A stretch of 64,000 bases of DNA from Marisediminitalea oceani (GTDB lineage: Bacteria; Pseudomonadota; Gammaproteobacteria; Enterobacterales; Alteromonadaceae): the NCBI RefSeq assembly GCF_003731635.1, contig NZ_RCUA01000087.1, forward strand, positions 1 to 64,000, read 5' to 3'. The position numbers were made by a program, and so were the translations under genes. Numbering within the stretch: position 1 is the first letter of the stretch; each line of letters begins with the position of its first letter. Below are positions 22,723 through 31,140 of the stretch, piece after piece. The notes below the pieces were generated by a model. That model searched no databases and was not told the DNA's origin. It saw only the letters and a program-made list of their open reading frames with translations.

Positions 22723-23379
22723 ATGAAAAATGCATCACACAGTGTTTTTGAAGATGTTTTTGCTCTGCTATGCGCCGGTTTGTTTGTGGCGTTTGGTATT
22801 TTCCTGTTTCAGTCTCAGGAGCTCATGGTGGGTGGCGCTGCGGGTCTGGCCCTGCTGGCGACTTATGTAACACCGCTTGAGTTTGGCTTGTTATTCTTCC
22901 TGATCAATTTACCGTTTTATTATCTGGCGTGGCGACATATCAGCAAGCGCTTTATGATCAATACGTTTATTTCAGTTACTACCGTGTCGCTGTTTTCGGA
23001 GTGGGTCCCCCATTTTGTTGATATTTCACGGGTCGATCCTTTTTTCGCGGCAGTTTTCGGCGGCATATTAATTGGCGTGGGCATGCTAATCATGTTTCGT
23101 CACAGCTCCAGCCTTGGCGGACTTGGGATCCTGGCTTATTATCTGCAAAGCCGGTTTGATATTCGCGCCGGCTCATTCCAGCTGGTTGCCGATACTTGCA
23201 TTCTGAGTTTGTCGTTTGTGTTTATCGACGCGCACCTGGTGCTAATCTCCATTCTGGCGGCGTTTTGTCTGAACATGGTGATTTCACTGAATCACCGACC
23301 GGAGCGTTACACGCTGCCCGCCGTAAAAAAGTCTCAGGCAGATGATGAAGTGGAGCATCTGCACCCGCAAAACGGCTAA
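22723..23379 (+). CDS. YitT-family membrane protein
   Basis: A 218-residue inner-membrane protein with five to six hydrophobic helices. It shows the YitT/DUF161 pattern: an early Gly-rich segment MVGGAAGLALLATY after the first helix, FGLLFFLINLPFYYLAW, and FAAVFGGILIGVGMLIMFRH followed by SSLGGLGILAYYLQ. Molecular function of the family is not established in bacteria. The gene stands alone on the plus strand and its 3' end overlaps the convergent kinase gene by 4 bp. Its start ATG has no strong ribosome-binding site (TTTATTATTATG), so expression may be weak. Confidence 0.85.
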   Translation: MKNASHSVFEDVFALLCAGLFVAFGIFLFQSQELMVGGAAGLALLATYVTPLEFGLLFFLINLPFYYLAWRHISKRFMINTFISVTTVSLFSEWVPHFVDISRVDPFFAAVFGGILIGVGMLIMFRHSSSLGGLGILAYYLQSRFDIRAGSFQLVADTCILSLSFVFIDAHLVLISILAAFCLNMVISLNHRPERYTLPAVKKSQADDEVEHLHPQNG

Positions 23380-24290
23380 AAGCTTGTATCCACTGAAGTA
23401 AGCTGTTGCTGAGCCAGATAAACTGCGCCCCATTCCGGCCCTCGCTGAGCAGGTTTGATGCGCTCAGCAACAGACTCTGCCAGATAAGGCCGCCATGCGG
23501 TAGCCAGACCACCGCTGAACACCAGATTCATGCTGCTGTTTACGAGTGCCCGTTTAGCCAGCTCATTTAAATATTCAGCGCCTTCTCTAATAATCGCCGC
23601 TGCCGCTGCATCGTCTTCAGCCAGTTCAAACAACCGGGGCGCAAAGCGGGCAAATTCACCAGGCAAAGCGCTATTAAGTCGTTCAACTAATCCGGACGGG
23701 GTTGAACAATTATAGAAGCGGCTCACTTCCTGCCATAACAGACTGTCATGGCCAAGCTTGTCGGCCACCAGCAACGCTTGTCTGGCTGCCATCTGGCCGA
23801 GCCAGGCACCGCTGGCCTGATCGCCAAGCTGAAATCCATAGCCGCCGTACTGGGTTACTTTGCCATTTTGCAGCACCGCAGCACAGGAGCCGGTACCGGT
23901 AATAATCACCACACCATCCTCGCCACCATGGGCACCGAGTAAAGCAGTATGCAAATCGGAAGAGAAAACCAGTTCAGCAAAAGGATGTTGCCACTGTTCC
24001 AGCAGCGCAGTGGAGGATTCCAGGTAGGCACCGGCCAGGCCCGCACTGACTACCAGCTCACTGCTGATCTCACTAAACTTCAGCCCGGCATCCGCCACGG
24101 CATCCTTTACCGCAGTCAGTATCGACGACAACGCCAGTTGCCCATGTCTGGCAATATTGGCAGGCCCGCCAACTCCCTGTCCTAACGACTCACCGAGTTC
24201 GTTAAACAGCTCAGCCCGGCACTTAGTGCCGCCGCCGTCTACGCCTACCCAGTATTCGCCGTATTTCAGGTTTTGTGTCATTTCCATCAC
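23376..24290 (-). CDS. BadF/NAGK-family sugar kinase, candidate MurNAc/GlcNAc kinase (MurK-like)
   Basis: A 304-residue cytoplasmic ASKHA-fold kinase. Phosphate loops are present as VGVDGGGTKCRAELF (about 15-29) and ITGTGSCAAVLQNG; GYGFQLGDQASGAWLGQMA is the family signature near 150-168. Relatives phosphorylate GlcNAc, and in Clostridium MurK also MurNAc. In this island MurQ needs MurNAc-6-phosphate and neither a MurP PTS protein nor AnmK is present, so this kinase is the best candidate for making it. It overlaps the ZIP gene by 4 bp and so belongs to an alr-zip-kinase operon. Substrate choice is inferred from context. Confidence 0.85.
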   Translation of the reverse strand: MMEMTQNLKYGEYWVGVDGGGTKCRAELFNELGESLGQGVGGPANIARHGQLALSSILTAVKDAVADAGLKFSEISSELVVSAGLAGAYLESSTALLEQWQHPFAELVFSSDLHTALLGAHGGEDGVVIITGTGSCAAVLQNGKVTQYGGYGFQLGDQASGAWLGQMAARQALLVADKLGHDSLLWQEVSRFYNCSTPSGLVERLNSALPGEFARFAPRLFELAEDDAAAAAIIREGAEYLNELAKRALVNSSMNLVFSGGLATAWRPYLAESVAERIKPAQRGPEWGAVYLAQQQLTSVDTSF

Positions 24291-25069
24291 CCCAGTAAAA
24301 CATCCAACAACATCATTACCACAAAGCCAATAAGCAGGCTGAACGTGGCTATGTTCTGATTACCATTCTGGTGGGTCTCCGGAATGATTTCATCAGAAAT
24401 GATAAACAACATGGCGCCGGCAGCAAATGCCAGCGCCCATGGCATAAACGCTTCAGCGCCGGATACAGCAACAGCGCCTACAAGCCCGCCAAGAGGCTCA
24501 ACCAGGCCACTGCCAATACCTATCAGTGACGCTCTGGCCGGAGTAAATCCCACCGATAATAAGGCTACTGATACCGCGAGGCCCTCGGGGATATTTTGCA
24601 GGCCAATGCCCAGTGCCAGCGACAGGCCATTTGCCATTTCACCACCAGCAAAGCCAACGCCAACGGCAAGCCCCTCTGGAAAATTGTGCAGGGTGATGGC
24701 CAGCACAAACAGCCAAATCCTGGCTAATTTGGTTTTCGACGCCCCTTCACGCCCGGTAACAAAATGCTCATGGGGCACTGTCTGGTGAATAAAAAACAGT
24801 AAAAACGCGCCGGTCAGCAGGCCCGTTGCTGCCACCATACCGCCTGCCATCTCGCCACCGTACAAGGTACTGCCATATTCCAGCGACGGCAGTAACAACG
24901 AAAAGAAGGTGGCGGCCAGCATAATTCCGGCGGCCAGGCTCAGCAGGGCATCTTCCAGCCGGCGTGACAACTGCCTGATTAAAAAGACCCCGAGGCTGCC
25001 AGCAGCGGTTCCCAGACTGGCACAACCACTGGCGATCACACCCGCCCAAACTATTTGTGAACTATCCAA
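24287..25069 (-). CDS. ZIP-family metal transporter
   Basis: A 260-residue inner-membrane protein with about eight hydrophobic segments. Two metal-binding helices are evident: TLHNFPEGLAVGVGFAGG (helix IV) and GIGLQNIPEGLAVSVALLS (helix V), with the paired H/N-x-P-E-G motifs of the ZIP family. The expected role is uptake of zinc or another divalent metal into the cytoplasm. It lies 16 bp after alr and overlaps the kinase gene by 4 bp. The amidase and the M14 peptidase of the neighbouring island are zinc enzymes, which may explain the linkage, although those targets are partly periplasmic. Confidence 0.9.
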   Translation of the reverse strand: MDSSQIVWAGVIASGCASLGTAAGSLGVFLIRQLSRRLEDALLSLAAGIMLAATFFSLLLPSLEYGSTLYGGEMAGGMVAATGLLTGAFLLFFIHQTVPHEHFVTGREGASKTKLARIWLFVLAITLHNFPEGLAVGVGFAGGEMANGLSLALGIGLQNIPEGLAVSVALLSVGFTPARASLIGIGSGLVEPLGGLVGAVAVSGAEAFMPWALAFAAGAMLFIISDEIIPETHQNGNQNIATFSLLIGFVVMMLLDVLLG

Positions 25070-25085
25070 TTACCCATTTCCCATT

Positions 25086-26156
25086 TTAACCAGTTACTCT
25101 TGGTACTCTGGCCGAGACACGGGTGATCAATTCATAACTAATGGTGCCGGCCCAGTCGGCCACCTCATCCACCGGTAATTGCGCGCCCCACAATTCCACT
25201 TCGTCACCCAAAGCCACTTCCCCGATATGGGTAACATCAATGGTAATCATATCCATGGACACCCTGCCTACCAATTGCCCGCGCTGACCACGCACAACAA
25301 CCGGCGTGCCATTCGGGCAATGGCGTGGGTACCCGTCAGCATAGCCGATTCCCACCGTAGCGATGACACTGTCTTGTGGCGCAGTCCAGGTCTGGCTGTA
25401 GCCCACGGCCTCGCCTTGTTTTACTTTATGCAGTGCAATGATTTGCGCTTTCAGCGTCATAGCCGGAGTTAGGCCGTATTCCGCGGCAGCATGACCTGTC
25501 ACCGGGCTGGCACCGTACAGGCCAATTCCCAACCGACACCAGTCGGCCTGACTCGCAGGATTACATAAGGTCGCCGCAGAATTCGCCATACAACCCGGCA
25601 GAGCCAGTGACCCGGTCAGCGCTAAAAATTGTTGCAGTTGGGCGGCATTATTCGGGTTGTCCGGATCATCAGCACAGGCAAAATGAGAAACCAGTACCGG
25701 CTGCTGTTGTTTAAGCCAGTCGTAACTGCTCAGTACCTTAGCAATATCGTCGGCGTTAAAGCCTAACCGGTGCATACCGGTATCGACCTTGAGCCAGACT
25801 TCGGGCCGTTGTGACTGTTCAAGTTCGTCCAGCCAGGCTAACTGTTGCTGGTTATGTACCAACAGGATGAGATTACCGGCTTTGGCGGCGCGGCAATCAT
25901 CCGCATCATGAGGCCCTTCTAGCACCAACAAAGGCTGGCTAATTCCCGCCTCTCTGAGTGCCGCCGCTTCATCGCAAATAGCAATGGCGAAACATTCACA
26001 CTGCTCAGCAAGCGCTTTAGCTACCGTTACCGCACCGTGCCCATACGCGTCTGCTTTAATCACCGCAATAGCCGTACAACCCCGTCCAGGACTCATCTGG
26101 CGAAAATTATTGCGAATAGCATCCGGGTTAATGATGGCGCGTGTTGATCTGCTCAA
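25086..26156 (-). CDS. alr: Alanine racemase
   Basis: A PLP enzyme interconverting L- and D-alanine. The 356-residue product has the PLP lysine in AVIKADAYGHG (about 31-41), the TIM-barrel motifs WLKVDTGMHRLGF and NSAATLC, a C-terminal barrel with the catalytic tyrosine in GEAVGYSQTW, and RVSMDMITIDVT near the end. It heads the alr-zip-kinase operon and starts 207 bp from the divergent symporter gene. Beside murein-scavenging genes it probably handles alanine released from muropeptides; it could also be the catabolic DadX-type enzyme, which cannot be told from sequence alone. Confidence 0.96.
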   Translation of the reverse strand: MSRSTRAIINPDAIRNNFRQMSPGRGCTAIAVIKADAYGHGAVTVAKALAEQCECFAIAICDEAAALREAGISQPLLVLEGPHDADDCRAAKAGNLILLVHNQQQLAWLDELEQSQRPEVWLKVDTGMHRLGFNADDIAKVLSSYDWLKQQQPVLVSHFACADDPDNPNNAAQLQQFLALTGSLALPGCMANSAATLCNPASQADWCRLGIGLYGASPVTGHAAAEYGLTPAMTLKAQIIALHKVKQGEAVGYSQTWTAPQDSVIATVGIGYADGYPRHCPNGTPVVVRGQRGQLVGRVSMDMITIDVTHIGEVALGDEVELWGAQLPVDEVADWAGTISYELITRVSARVPRVTG

Positions 26157-26250
26157 ACGACTGACTCTCAGGTTGCGGATTTCATTGGGTATATCCTGTA
26201 CGATACACCTTGCTCATAAATTAATAAATTCTTAATTTGAAAATGGCGCA

Positions 26251-26263
26251 GAATAATATATTC
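26251..26263. promoter_or_regulatory. Palindrome GAAT-N5-ATTC, candidate MurR operator
   Basis: The 13-bp palindrome GAATAATATATTC lies in the alr/symporter divergent region. The same GAAT-N5-ATTC form occurs upstream of the RpiR-family regulator gene (31035) and, with one mismatch each, twice in the nagZ/amidase region. A shared operator for the RpiR regulator of the island is inferred from this distribution; the A/T-rich composition makes chance matches possible. Confidence 0.4.
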
Positions 26264-26363
26264 TAAATTCACACCAACTCTGACAAACTGGTGTCGATAT
26301 CGATGGTTATTGGTTACACAGCTCCATGATAACCCAGCTTTCAAACGGTGAGAACGAGAATAA

Positions 26364-27944
26364 ATGCTAGCCAATTACACCCTGCCAGACTTATTGCTGT
26401 TTGCCTTTTACGGGCTGCTGCTGTTGGTATCTGGCTGGTACTTTAATCGCCGTGCGCAAAACACCAGTGACTACTTTTTAGGTGGTCAGGCAATGCCGGT
26501 GTGGATGGTTGCCATGTCGGTACTGGCAACATCTCAGTCTGCCGCCACGTTTTTAGGCGGCCCGGATCAGGGGTATCGCGGTAACCTGACCTATCTGGCA
26601 ACCAACCTCGGCGCTTTTATTGCCGCTTTTTTTGTAGCCAGAGTGCTCATCCCACGCTTTTACCAGCTAAAAGTGTTTACCGTTTACGAATTACTGGAAA
26701 CCCGCTTTGGTGCCGGCGCCAAACAACAGGCCGGACTGATGTACCTGTTTGGTCGCATCTTTGCCAGTGGGGCAAGACTCTACATGGCCGCACTCGCTGT
26801 CGCAATGATCCTGTATGGCAACATTGCTGCCAGTAGCGTAATCACCGCCACACTGCTGATCAGTGTTATCGGGCTGATATACAGTATATACGGCGGAATC
26901 CGTACGGTTATCTACAGTGATGTTATGCAGGCTTTTACCTACATCGGCGCCGCCGTGGCGGTGATAATAGCACTGCTGATTGCTATCCCTGCGGATGTAC
27001 CGGCAATCCTCGACGTGTTACAAAACCCCGGTGCCGGTGAGCCATCCAAACTCACCCTGTTCGACAGTCGCATCGATTTTTCGCCTTCCGGCGTGTTTAC
27101 CCTGACTTCTGTATTTACCGGCTTTGTATTACTGAATATCGCCGCCTTTGGTCTGGATCAGGATATGACTCAGCGGGTGCTTACCTGCCGCAACGCGCAG
27201 GAGGGGGCCAAAGCGATGCTGTGGTCGGTGGTTATGGTAATCCCGGTAATGTTACTGTTTATCGTGATTGGCCTGTTGCTGTATATCTACTATCAGCAAC
27301 CGGATTTAATGGCCAGCAACGCTGGTGCGCCGGTGCCGCAGTTTGCCGGCGAGCCGGTAACAATATTTATGTATTATGTACTCACCGACTTACCCGCTGG
27401 TTTAAAAGGGCTGGTAACCATAGGTATCCTCGCTGCCGCGCTATCCACACTGAACTCCGGGTTAAATTCCATGTCGAGTGTACTCATTCAGGACTTATAC
27501 CGCCCCTGGCAACGCAAACGGGGTCAGCAGCGCAGTGAACATCATTTTGTCAACGCCGGCCGGGTTGCGATGGCGGTAGTAGCATTGGCGTTAGCGTCCA
27601 TGGCGTGTTTATGCTATTACTGGCAACAGTATTCAGATACGCCATTATTACAGTTTGCACTGGGCGTGATGGTTTTTTCCTACAGTGGCTTACTTGGCGT
27701 ATACTTTATTACACTATTTACTCAGCGAGGCAGCCCTGCCTCTGTCACTGCAGCATTATTGTGTGGTTTTATTATCCCCTTGCTGCTACAACCTTATGTG
27801 ATGAGCTGGTATTTACCTGAAGCCTGGCAACTGAGTCTGGGTTTCACCTGGCAACTGGTGATTGGAACACTGGTTGCCACGCTGGTATGTGCTGCAGGCC
27901 GCCAGCCTGAATACATGCCTGATATGAAGGCGGAAGCAAAATGA
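26364..27944 (+). CDS. Sodium:solute symporter, candidate MurNAc/amino-sugar importer
   Basis: A 526-residue SSS-family transporter with about 13 hydrophobic helices. Family features are seen: NTSDYFLGGQAMPVWMVAMS near the N-terminus, YTVYELLE-type TM3 region (VYELLETRFGAGAKQQAGLM), FGLDQDMTQRVLTCR and LSTLNSGLNSMSSVLIQDLY. Members import sugars, amino acids or sialic acid with Na+. It sits directly upstream of murQ and namZ on the same strand, 55 bp from murQ, in an island with no PTS MurP. Import of MurNAc or anhydroMurNAc is therefore the likely role, by inference. The start ATG follows GGTGAGAACGAGAATAA. Confidence 0.88.
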   Translation: MLANYTLPDLLLFAFYGLLLLVSGWYFNRRAQNTSDYFLGGQAMPVWMVAMSVLATSQSAATFLGGPDQGYRGNLTYLATNLGAFIAAFFVARVLIPRFYQLKVFTVYELLETRFGAGAKQQAGLMYLFGRIFASGARLYMAALAVAMILYGNIAASSVITATLLISVIGLIYSIYGGIRTVIYSDVMQAFTYIGAAVAVIIALLIAIPADVPAILDVLQNPGAGEPSKLTLFDSRIDFSPSGVFTLTSVFTGFVLLNIAAFGLDQDMTQRVLTCRNAQEGAKAMLWSVVMVIPVMLLFIVIGLLLYIYYQQPDLMASNAGAPVPQFAGEPVTIFMYYVLTDLPAGLKGLVTIGILAAALSTLNSGLNSMSSVLIQDLYRPWQRKRGQQRSEHHFVNAGRVAMAVVALALASMACLCYYWQQYSDTPLLQFALGVMVFSYSGLLGVYFITLFTQRGSPASVTAALLCGFIIPLLLQPYVMSWYLPEAWQLSLGFTWQLVIGTLVATLVCAAGRQPEYMPDMKAEAK

Positions 27945-27999
27945 ATGGAATAACACGTTTAACCGGGACGATGGCTAACCTTAAGGCCGGCAGTTAACT

Positions 28000-28935
28000 A
28001 TGCACATGACAAATAAACAGTCAGCAACATTGCTTGAACAACTGAACAGAATTATTTCTGAGGGCCGTAACCCTCATACGATGGATATTGATGTACTGCC
28101 GACCATCGAGATTCTGGAAAAAATCAATCAGGAAGATGCCGGGGTGGCCGATGCTGTGCGTAAAACCATCCCACACATTGCCAAAGCCGTAGACGCCATT
28201 GTGCCAAGCTTACAGGCCGGCGGTCGATTGATTTACATGGGCGCCGGAACCAGCGGCCGTTTGGGTATTCTGGATGCAGTAGAGTGCCGGCCCACCTTCA
28301 GCGTACCGGAATCCATGGTCATCGGAATCATCGCCGGCGGTGATCAGGCCATTAAGAATGCCGTGGAAGGCGCCGAAGACGACACCGTGATGGGTGTGGC
28401 AGATTTAAAAGCCATTGACTTCTGTGCTAATGATGTACTCGTTGGTTTGTCGGCCAGCGGCCGCACACCTTACGTGATTGAAGCAATGAAGTACGCAAAC
28501 TCCCTTAACGCCGCCACCATTTCTGTTACCTGTAATCCTGAGTCACCCATGATGCACGTAGCCGCCATTGGCATTTGTGCCGTGGTAGGTGCTGAGTGCA
28601 TTACCGGCTCAACCCGCATGAAATCAGGCACGGCACAAAAGCTTATTCTTAATATGCTCAGTACGGCCAGCATGATCCGGTTAGGTAAGACCTACGAAAA
28701 CCTGATGGTAGACGTAAACGCCACCAACCAGAAGTTAAAAGCCCGCGCCACGCGCATTGTTATGCAGGCTACCGACTGTAGCGAAGAACAAGCCGATACA
28801 GCATTACAGGCCGCCAATAACCGAGCAAAACTGGCTATTCTGATGATCCTCACGGGCCAGAGCGCCACTGAAGCAGAAGCACAACTGGCCGACAACGGTG
28901 GCTTTTTACGCCGTGCCGTGCAATCTCACTCCTAA
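28000..28935 (+). CDS. murQ: N-acetylmuramic acid 6-phosphate etherase
   Basis: MurQ cleaves the lactyl ether of MurNAc-6-phosphate to give GlcNAc-6-phosphate and D-lactate in the cytoplasm. The 311-residue protein has the SIS domain with GAGTSGRLGILDAVECRPTF (about 83-102), GIIAGGDQA, the catalytic Glu region (EGAEDD), LSASGRTPYV and the hallmark GSTRMKSGTAQKLILNM (about 205-221), plus a C-terminal UBA-like helical segment. Length equals E. coli MurQ within a few residues. It is followed 2 bp later by namZ and preceded by the symporter, forming a compact MurNAc operon. Confidence 0.97.
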   Translation: MHMTNKQSATLLEQLNRIISEGRNPHTMDIDVLPTIEILEKINQEDAGVADAVRKTIPHIAKAVDAIVPSLQAGGRLIYMGAGTSGRLGILDAVECRPTFSVPESMVIGIIAGGDQAIKNAVEGAEDDTVMGVADLKAIDFCANDVLVGLSASGRTPYVIEAMKYANSLNAATISVTCNPESPMMHVAAIGICAVVGAECITGSTRMKSGTAQKLILNMLSTASMIRLGKTYENLMVDVNATNQKLKARATRIVMQATDCSEEQADTALQAANNRAKLAILMILTGQSATEAEAQLADNGGFLRRAVQSHS

Positions 28936-28937
28936 TC

Positions 28938-30092
28938 ATGACGCGATTTCTGGCCATTATTCTGCTGTTGCTGACCTCGGCAACAACACAAAGTGCAACA
29001 TTACAGGTTGGCGCTGAGCAGCCAGAGCGTTACTTACCGCTGCTGGCAGGCAAAAAGGTAGGACTGGTAGTTAACCAGACCAGCCGGGTAGAACAAACCC
29101 ATCTGGTGGATTTCTTGGTGAGCCGCAGTGTCGCAGTGCAGGCGGTATTCGCGCCCGAACATGGTTTTCGAGGCAAATTAGGTGCTGGCGAGAAAGTCAC
29201 CGATGGCATAGATCCGAAAACGGGCCTGCCGATCCGCTCGCTGTATGGCAAATATAAAAAGCCAGACCAGGCAATGCTCAGCGACATCGACCTGCTGGTG
29301 TTTGATATTCAGGATGTCGGCGCGCGCTTTTACACCTACATCAGTACCCTGCACTATGTTCTTGAAGCTGCAGCCGAACAAGGCATTGAGGTTATTGTGC
29401 TGGACCGCCCCAATCCCAACGGGCGCTATGTAGACGGGCCCCTGCGCGAAGCCGAATTTACCTCCTTTGTCAGCCTGGATCCGCTGCCGCTGCTACATGG
29501 GCTGACTGTGGGCGAGCTGGCAGCAATGATAAAAGGCGAAGCCTGGATAAATCAGGCAGAAGAGCTGAGCCTCACGGTTATCCCGGTTGCCGGGTATAGC
29601 AAAACGGTTGACTATGAATTACCGGTAGCCCCCAGCCCGAATTTGCCCAACAGCACGGCCATCCGCCTCTATCCGTCGCTTTGCTTATTCGAAGCCACCG
29701 TTGTTAGCGTTGGCAGAGGCACCGCCTGGCCGTTTCAGGTTATTGGTCATAACGAAGTAACTCTTGGCGACTTTACTTTTACTCCGCAATCCATGCCGGA
29801 AAGTGCGCCGAACCCGAAGCTTAAGGGCGAATTATTATTTGGCCGTGATTTACGCGACAGCGTCATTGAGGGCTTTAACATTGAATTGCTTTACGCGGTG
29901 TATCAGCAGTTTGAGGAACGTGAGCAGACCTTCATCGACCGTCCTGACTTTTTCGACCTGTTAAGTGGTACAGACAAGCTGCGCAAACAGCTGAGCGAAG
30001 GGCTCGACCCTACCGCCATTCGTGCAACCTGGCAACCAGGATTGAATGCCTTTAAAGCGCAGCGCCAGCCGTACTTACTTTACCCGCAATAA
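28938..30092 (+). CDS. namZ: DUF1343 exo-beta-N-acetylmuramidase, NamZ family
   Basis: NamZ enzymes remove MurNAc from the non-reducing end of peptidoglycan chains. The 384-residue product has a signal peptide (about 1-20, ATTQSA) and the family motifs GLVVNQTSRV, FAPEHGFRGK (about 76-85), LVFDIQDVGARFYTYISTLH (about 120-139), VLDRPNPNGRYVDGP and PSPNLPNSTAIRLYPSLCLF. The length matches B. subtilis YbbC/NamZ. It lies 2 bp after murQ and converges on the regulator gene. The signal peptide places it in the periplasm, where it would work with NagZ to dismantle glycan strands from the end. Confidence 0.92.
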   Translation: MTRFLAIILLLLTSATTQSATLQVGAEQPERYLPLLAGKKVGLVVNQTSRVEQTHLVDFLVSRSVAVQAVFAPEHGFRGKLGAGEKVTDGIDPKTGLPIRSLYGKYKKPDQAMLSDIDLLVFDIQDVGARFYTYISTLHYVLEAAAEQGIEVIVLDRPNPNGRYVDGPLREAEFTSFVSLDPLPLLHGLTVGELAAMIKGEAWINQAEELSLTVIPVAGYSKTVDYELPVAPSPNLPNSTAIRLYPSLCLFEATVVSVGRGTAWPFQVIGHNEVTLGDFTFTPQSMPESAPNPKLKGELLFGRDLRDSVIEGFNIELLYAVYQQFEEREQTFIDRPDFFDLLSGTDKLRKQLSEGLDPTAIRATWQPGLNAFKAQRQPYLLYPQ

Positions 30093-30103
30093 TTAGCCGG
30101 GCG

Positions 30104-30970
30104 TCAGCTACCCTGAGTCCCCGAACCACCACGTCGGAACTGGGAAACAATCTCGTTGGTTTTCTCCAGCAGTTTGCGGCCAGGCCGTGATGCCTGGGTC
30201 AGTGCAATAAACAGCATGTCGATAATCAGTTCCTGAGCGGTTCTGGCCAGGATTGAGGACAGCCGTGCCGACGCTTCCTCGGCCACTGAGTAAAGCTGCA
30301 CATCTGCCGGCTCAGATACCGGCGTAGTACCATACTTGGTAATGGAGATAACCTTAGCGTGATTGTCCTTAGCCTGATTGACCACGTTTACAATCTCCCG
30401 GGTAGCACCGGATTCAGAAATCGCCACCACCACATCACTTTCGTTAAAAGTAGCAGCCAGCGCCAATTGAACGTGTCCGTCGGCCTCGGCAATTGCCATC
30501 ATGCCCAGTTTTTGCAATTTGAATGAAAAGTCTTTGCTCACCAGCGCTGAGCCGCCTACCCCGCATATCAGAATGCGTTTGGCGTTTTTAATGATCTCTA
30601 CCGCCTTCTCAAACTCAACCAGTTCGTTGAGGTTACGGGTTTCATTAAGCACACTGATCTTACTGCTTAGCAGCTTGTCAGCCATTTGCTCAAAACCGTC
30701 ATTGAGGGTGATTTTGCCATGCAACTGGGTGTTGGGGGTTTCGCGGTTAAGCGCATCAATCACTGCCAGTTTAAACGCAGGGTAGCCTTTGTAACCCAGT
30801 TTTTGCGCGAACTTCACCACACTGGACTGACTCACGCCCACCACGTTGGCCAGTTCCTGGGAAGACAGGTCCCGCACCGCGTTGGGTGAATCCAGCGTAA
30901 AGGTCGCCAATTTTGATTCACTGCTCGACAATGAATGCTTTATTGCTTTGATTTTAACAAAAGCTGACAT
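30104..30970 (-). CDS. murR: RpiR-family transcriptional regulator, MurR-like
   Basis: A 288-residue regulator with an N-terminal RpiR helix-turn-helix (about 1-77; LSSQELANVVGVSQSSVVKF, KLGYKGYPAFKLAV) and a C-terminal SIS sugar-phosphate-binding domain (about 120-260; ILICGVGGSALVSKDFSFKL, VVAISESGATREIVNVVNQA). In E. coli MurR binds MurNAc-6-phosphate and represses murQP. Here it is encoded convergent to namZ (11 bp apart) and divergent from the M14 peptidase gene. The name murR is by context; an alternative is a GlcNAc-6P sensor. Its own upstream region contains the GAAT-N5-ATTC palindrome, suggesting autoregulation. Confidence 0.85.
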   Translation of the reverse strand: MSAFVKIKAIKHSLSSSESKLATFTLDSPNAVRDLSSQELANVVGVSQSSVVKFAQKLGYKGYPAFKLAVIDALNRETPNTQLHGKITLNDGFEQMADKLLSSKISVLNETRNLNELVEFEKAVEIIKNAKRILICGVGGSALVSKDFSFKLQKLGMMAIAEADGHVQLALAATFNESDVVVAISESGATREIVNVVNQAKDNHAKVISITKYGTTPVSEPADVQLYSVAEEASARLSSILARTAQELIIDMLFIALTQASRPGRKLLEKTNEIVSQFRRGGSGTQGS

Positions 30971-31034
30971 GCGCGTGTTCCCGGTTGTCGGCGTCGGTTA
31001 CTAAGCAAAGAAACCAACAACAAAAATAACGAAA

Positions 31035-31047
31035 GAATTTTTTATTC
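31035..31047. promoter_or_regulatory. Palindrome GAAT-N5-ATTC upstream of murR and the M14 peptidase gene
   Basis: GAATTTTTTATTC (13 bp, perfect outer dyad) lies midway between the divergent regulator and peptidase genes. A second dyad, TTGATA-AGAA-TATCAA, lies nearby at about 31061-31076. Either could be the operator of the RpiR regulator; the first matches the site in front of the symporter. Confidence 0.4.
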
Positions 31048-31140
31048 AAATATAAACCAGTTGATAAGAATATCAAAATCTCTTTAAATAGAGTTTTCGG
31101 CGCGCTACGCGTTTAACTGTTTGTAAGGTTACCGTAATTT

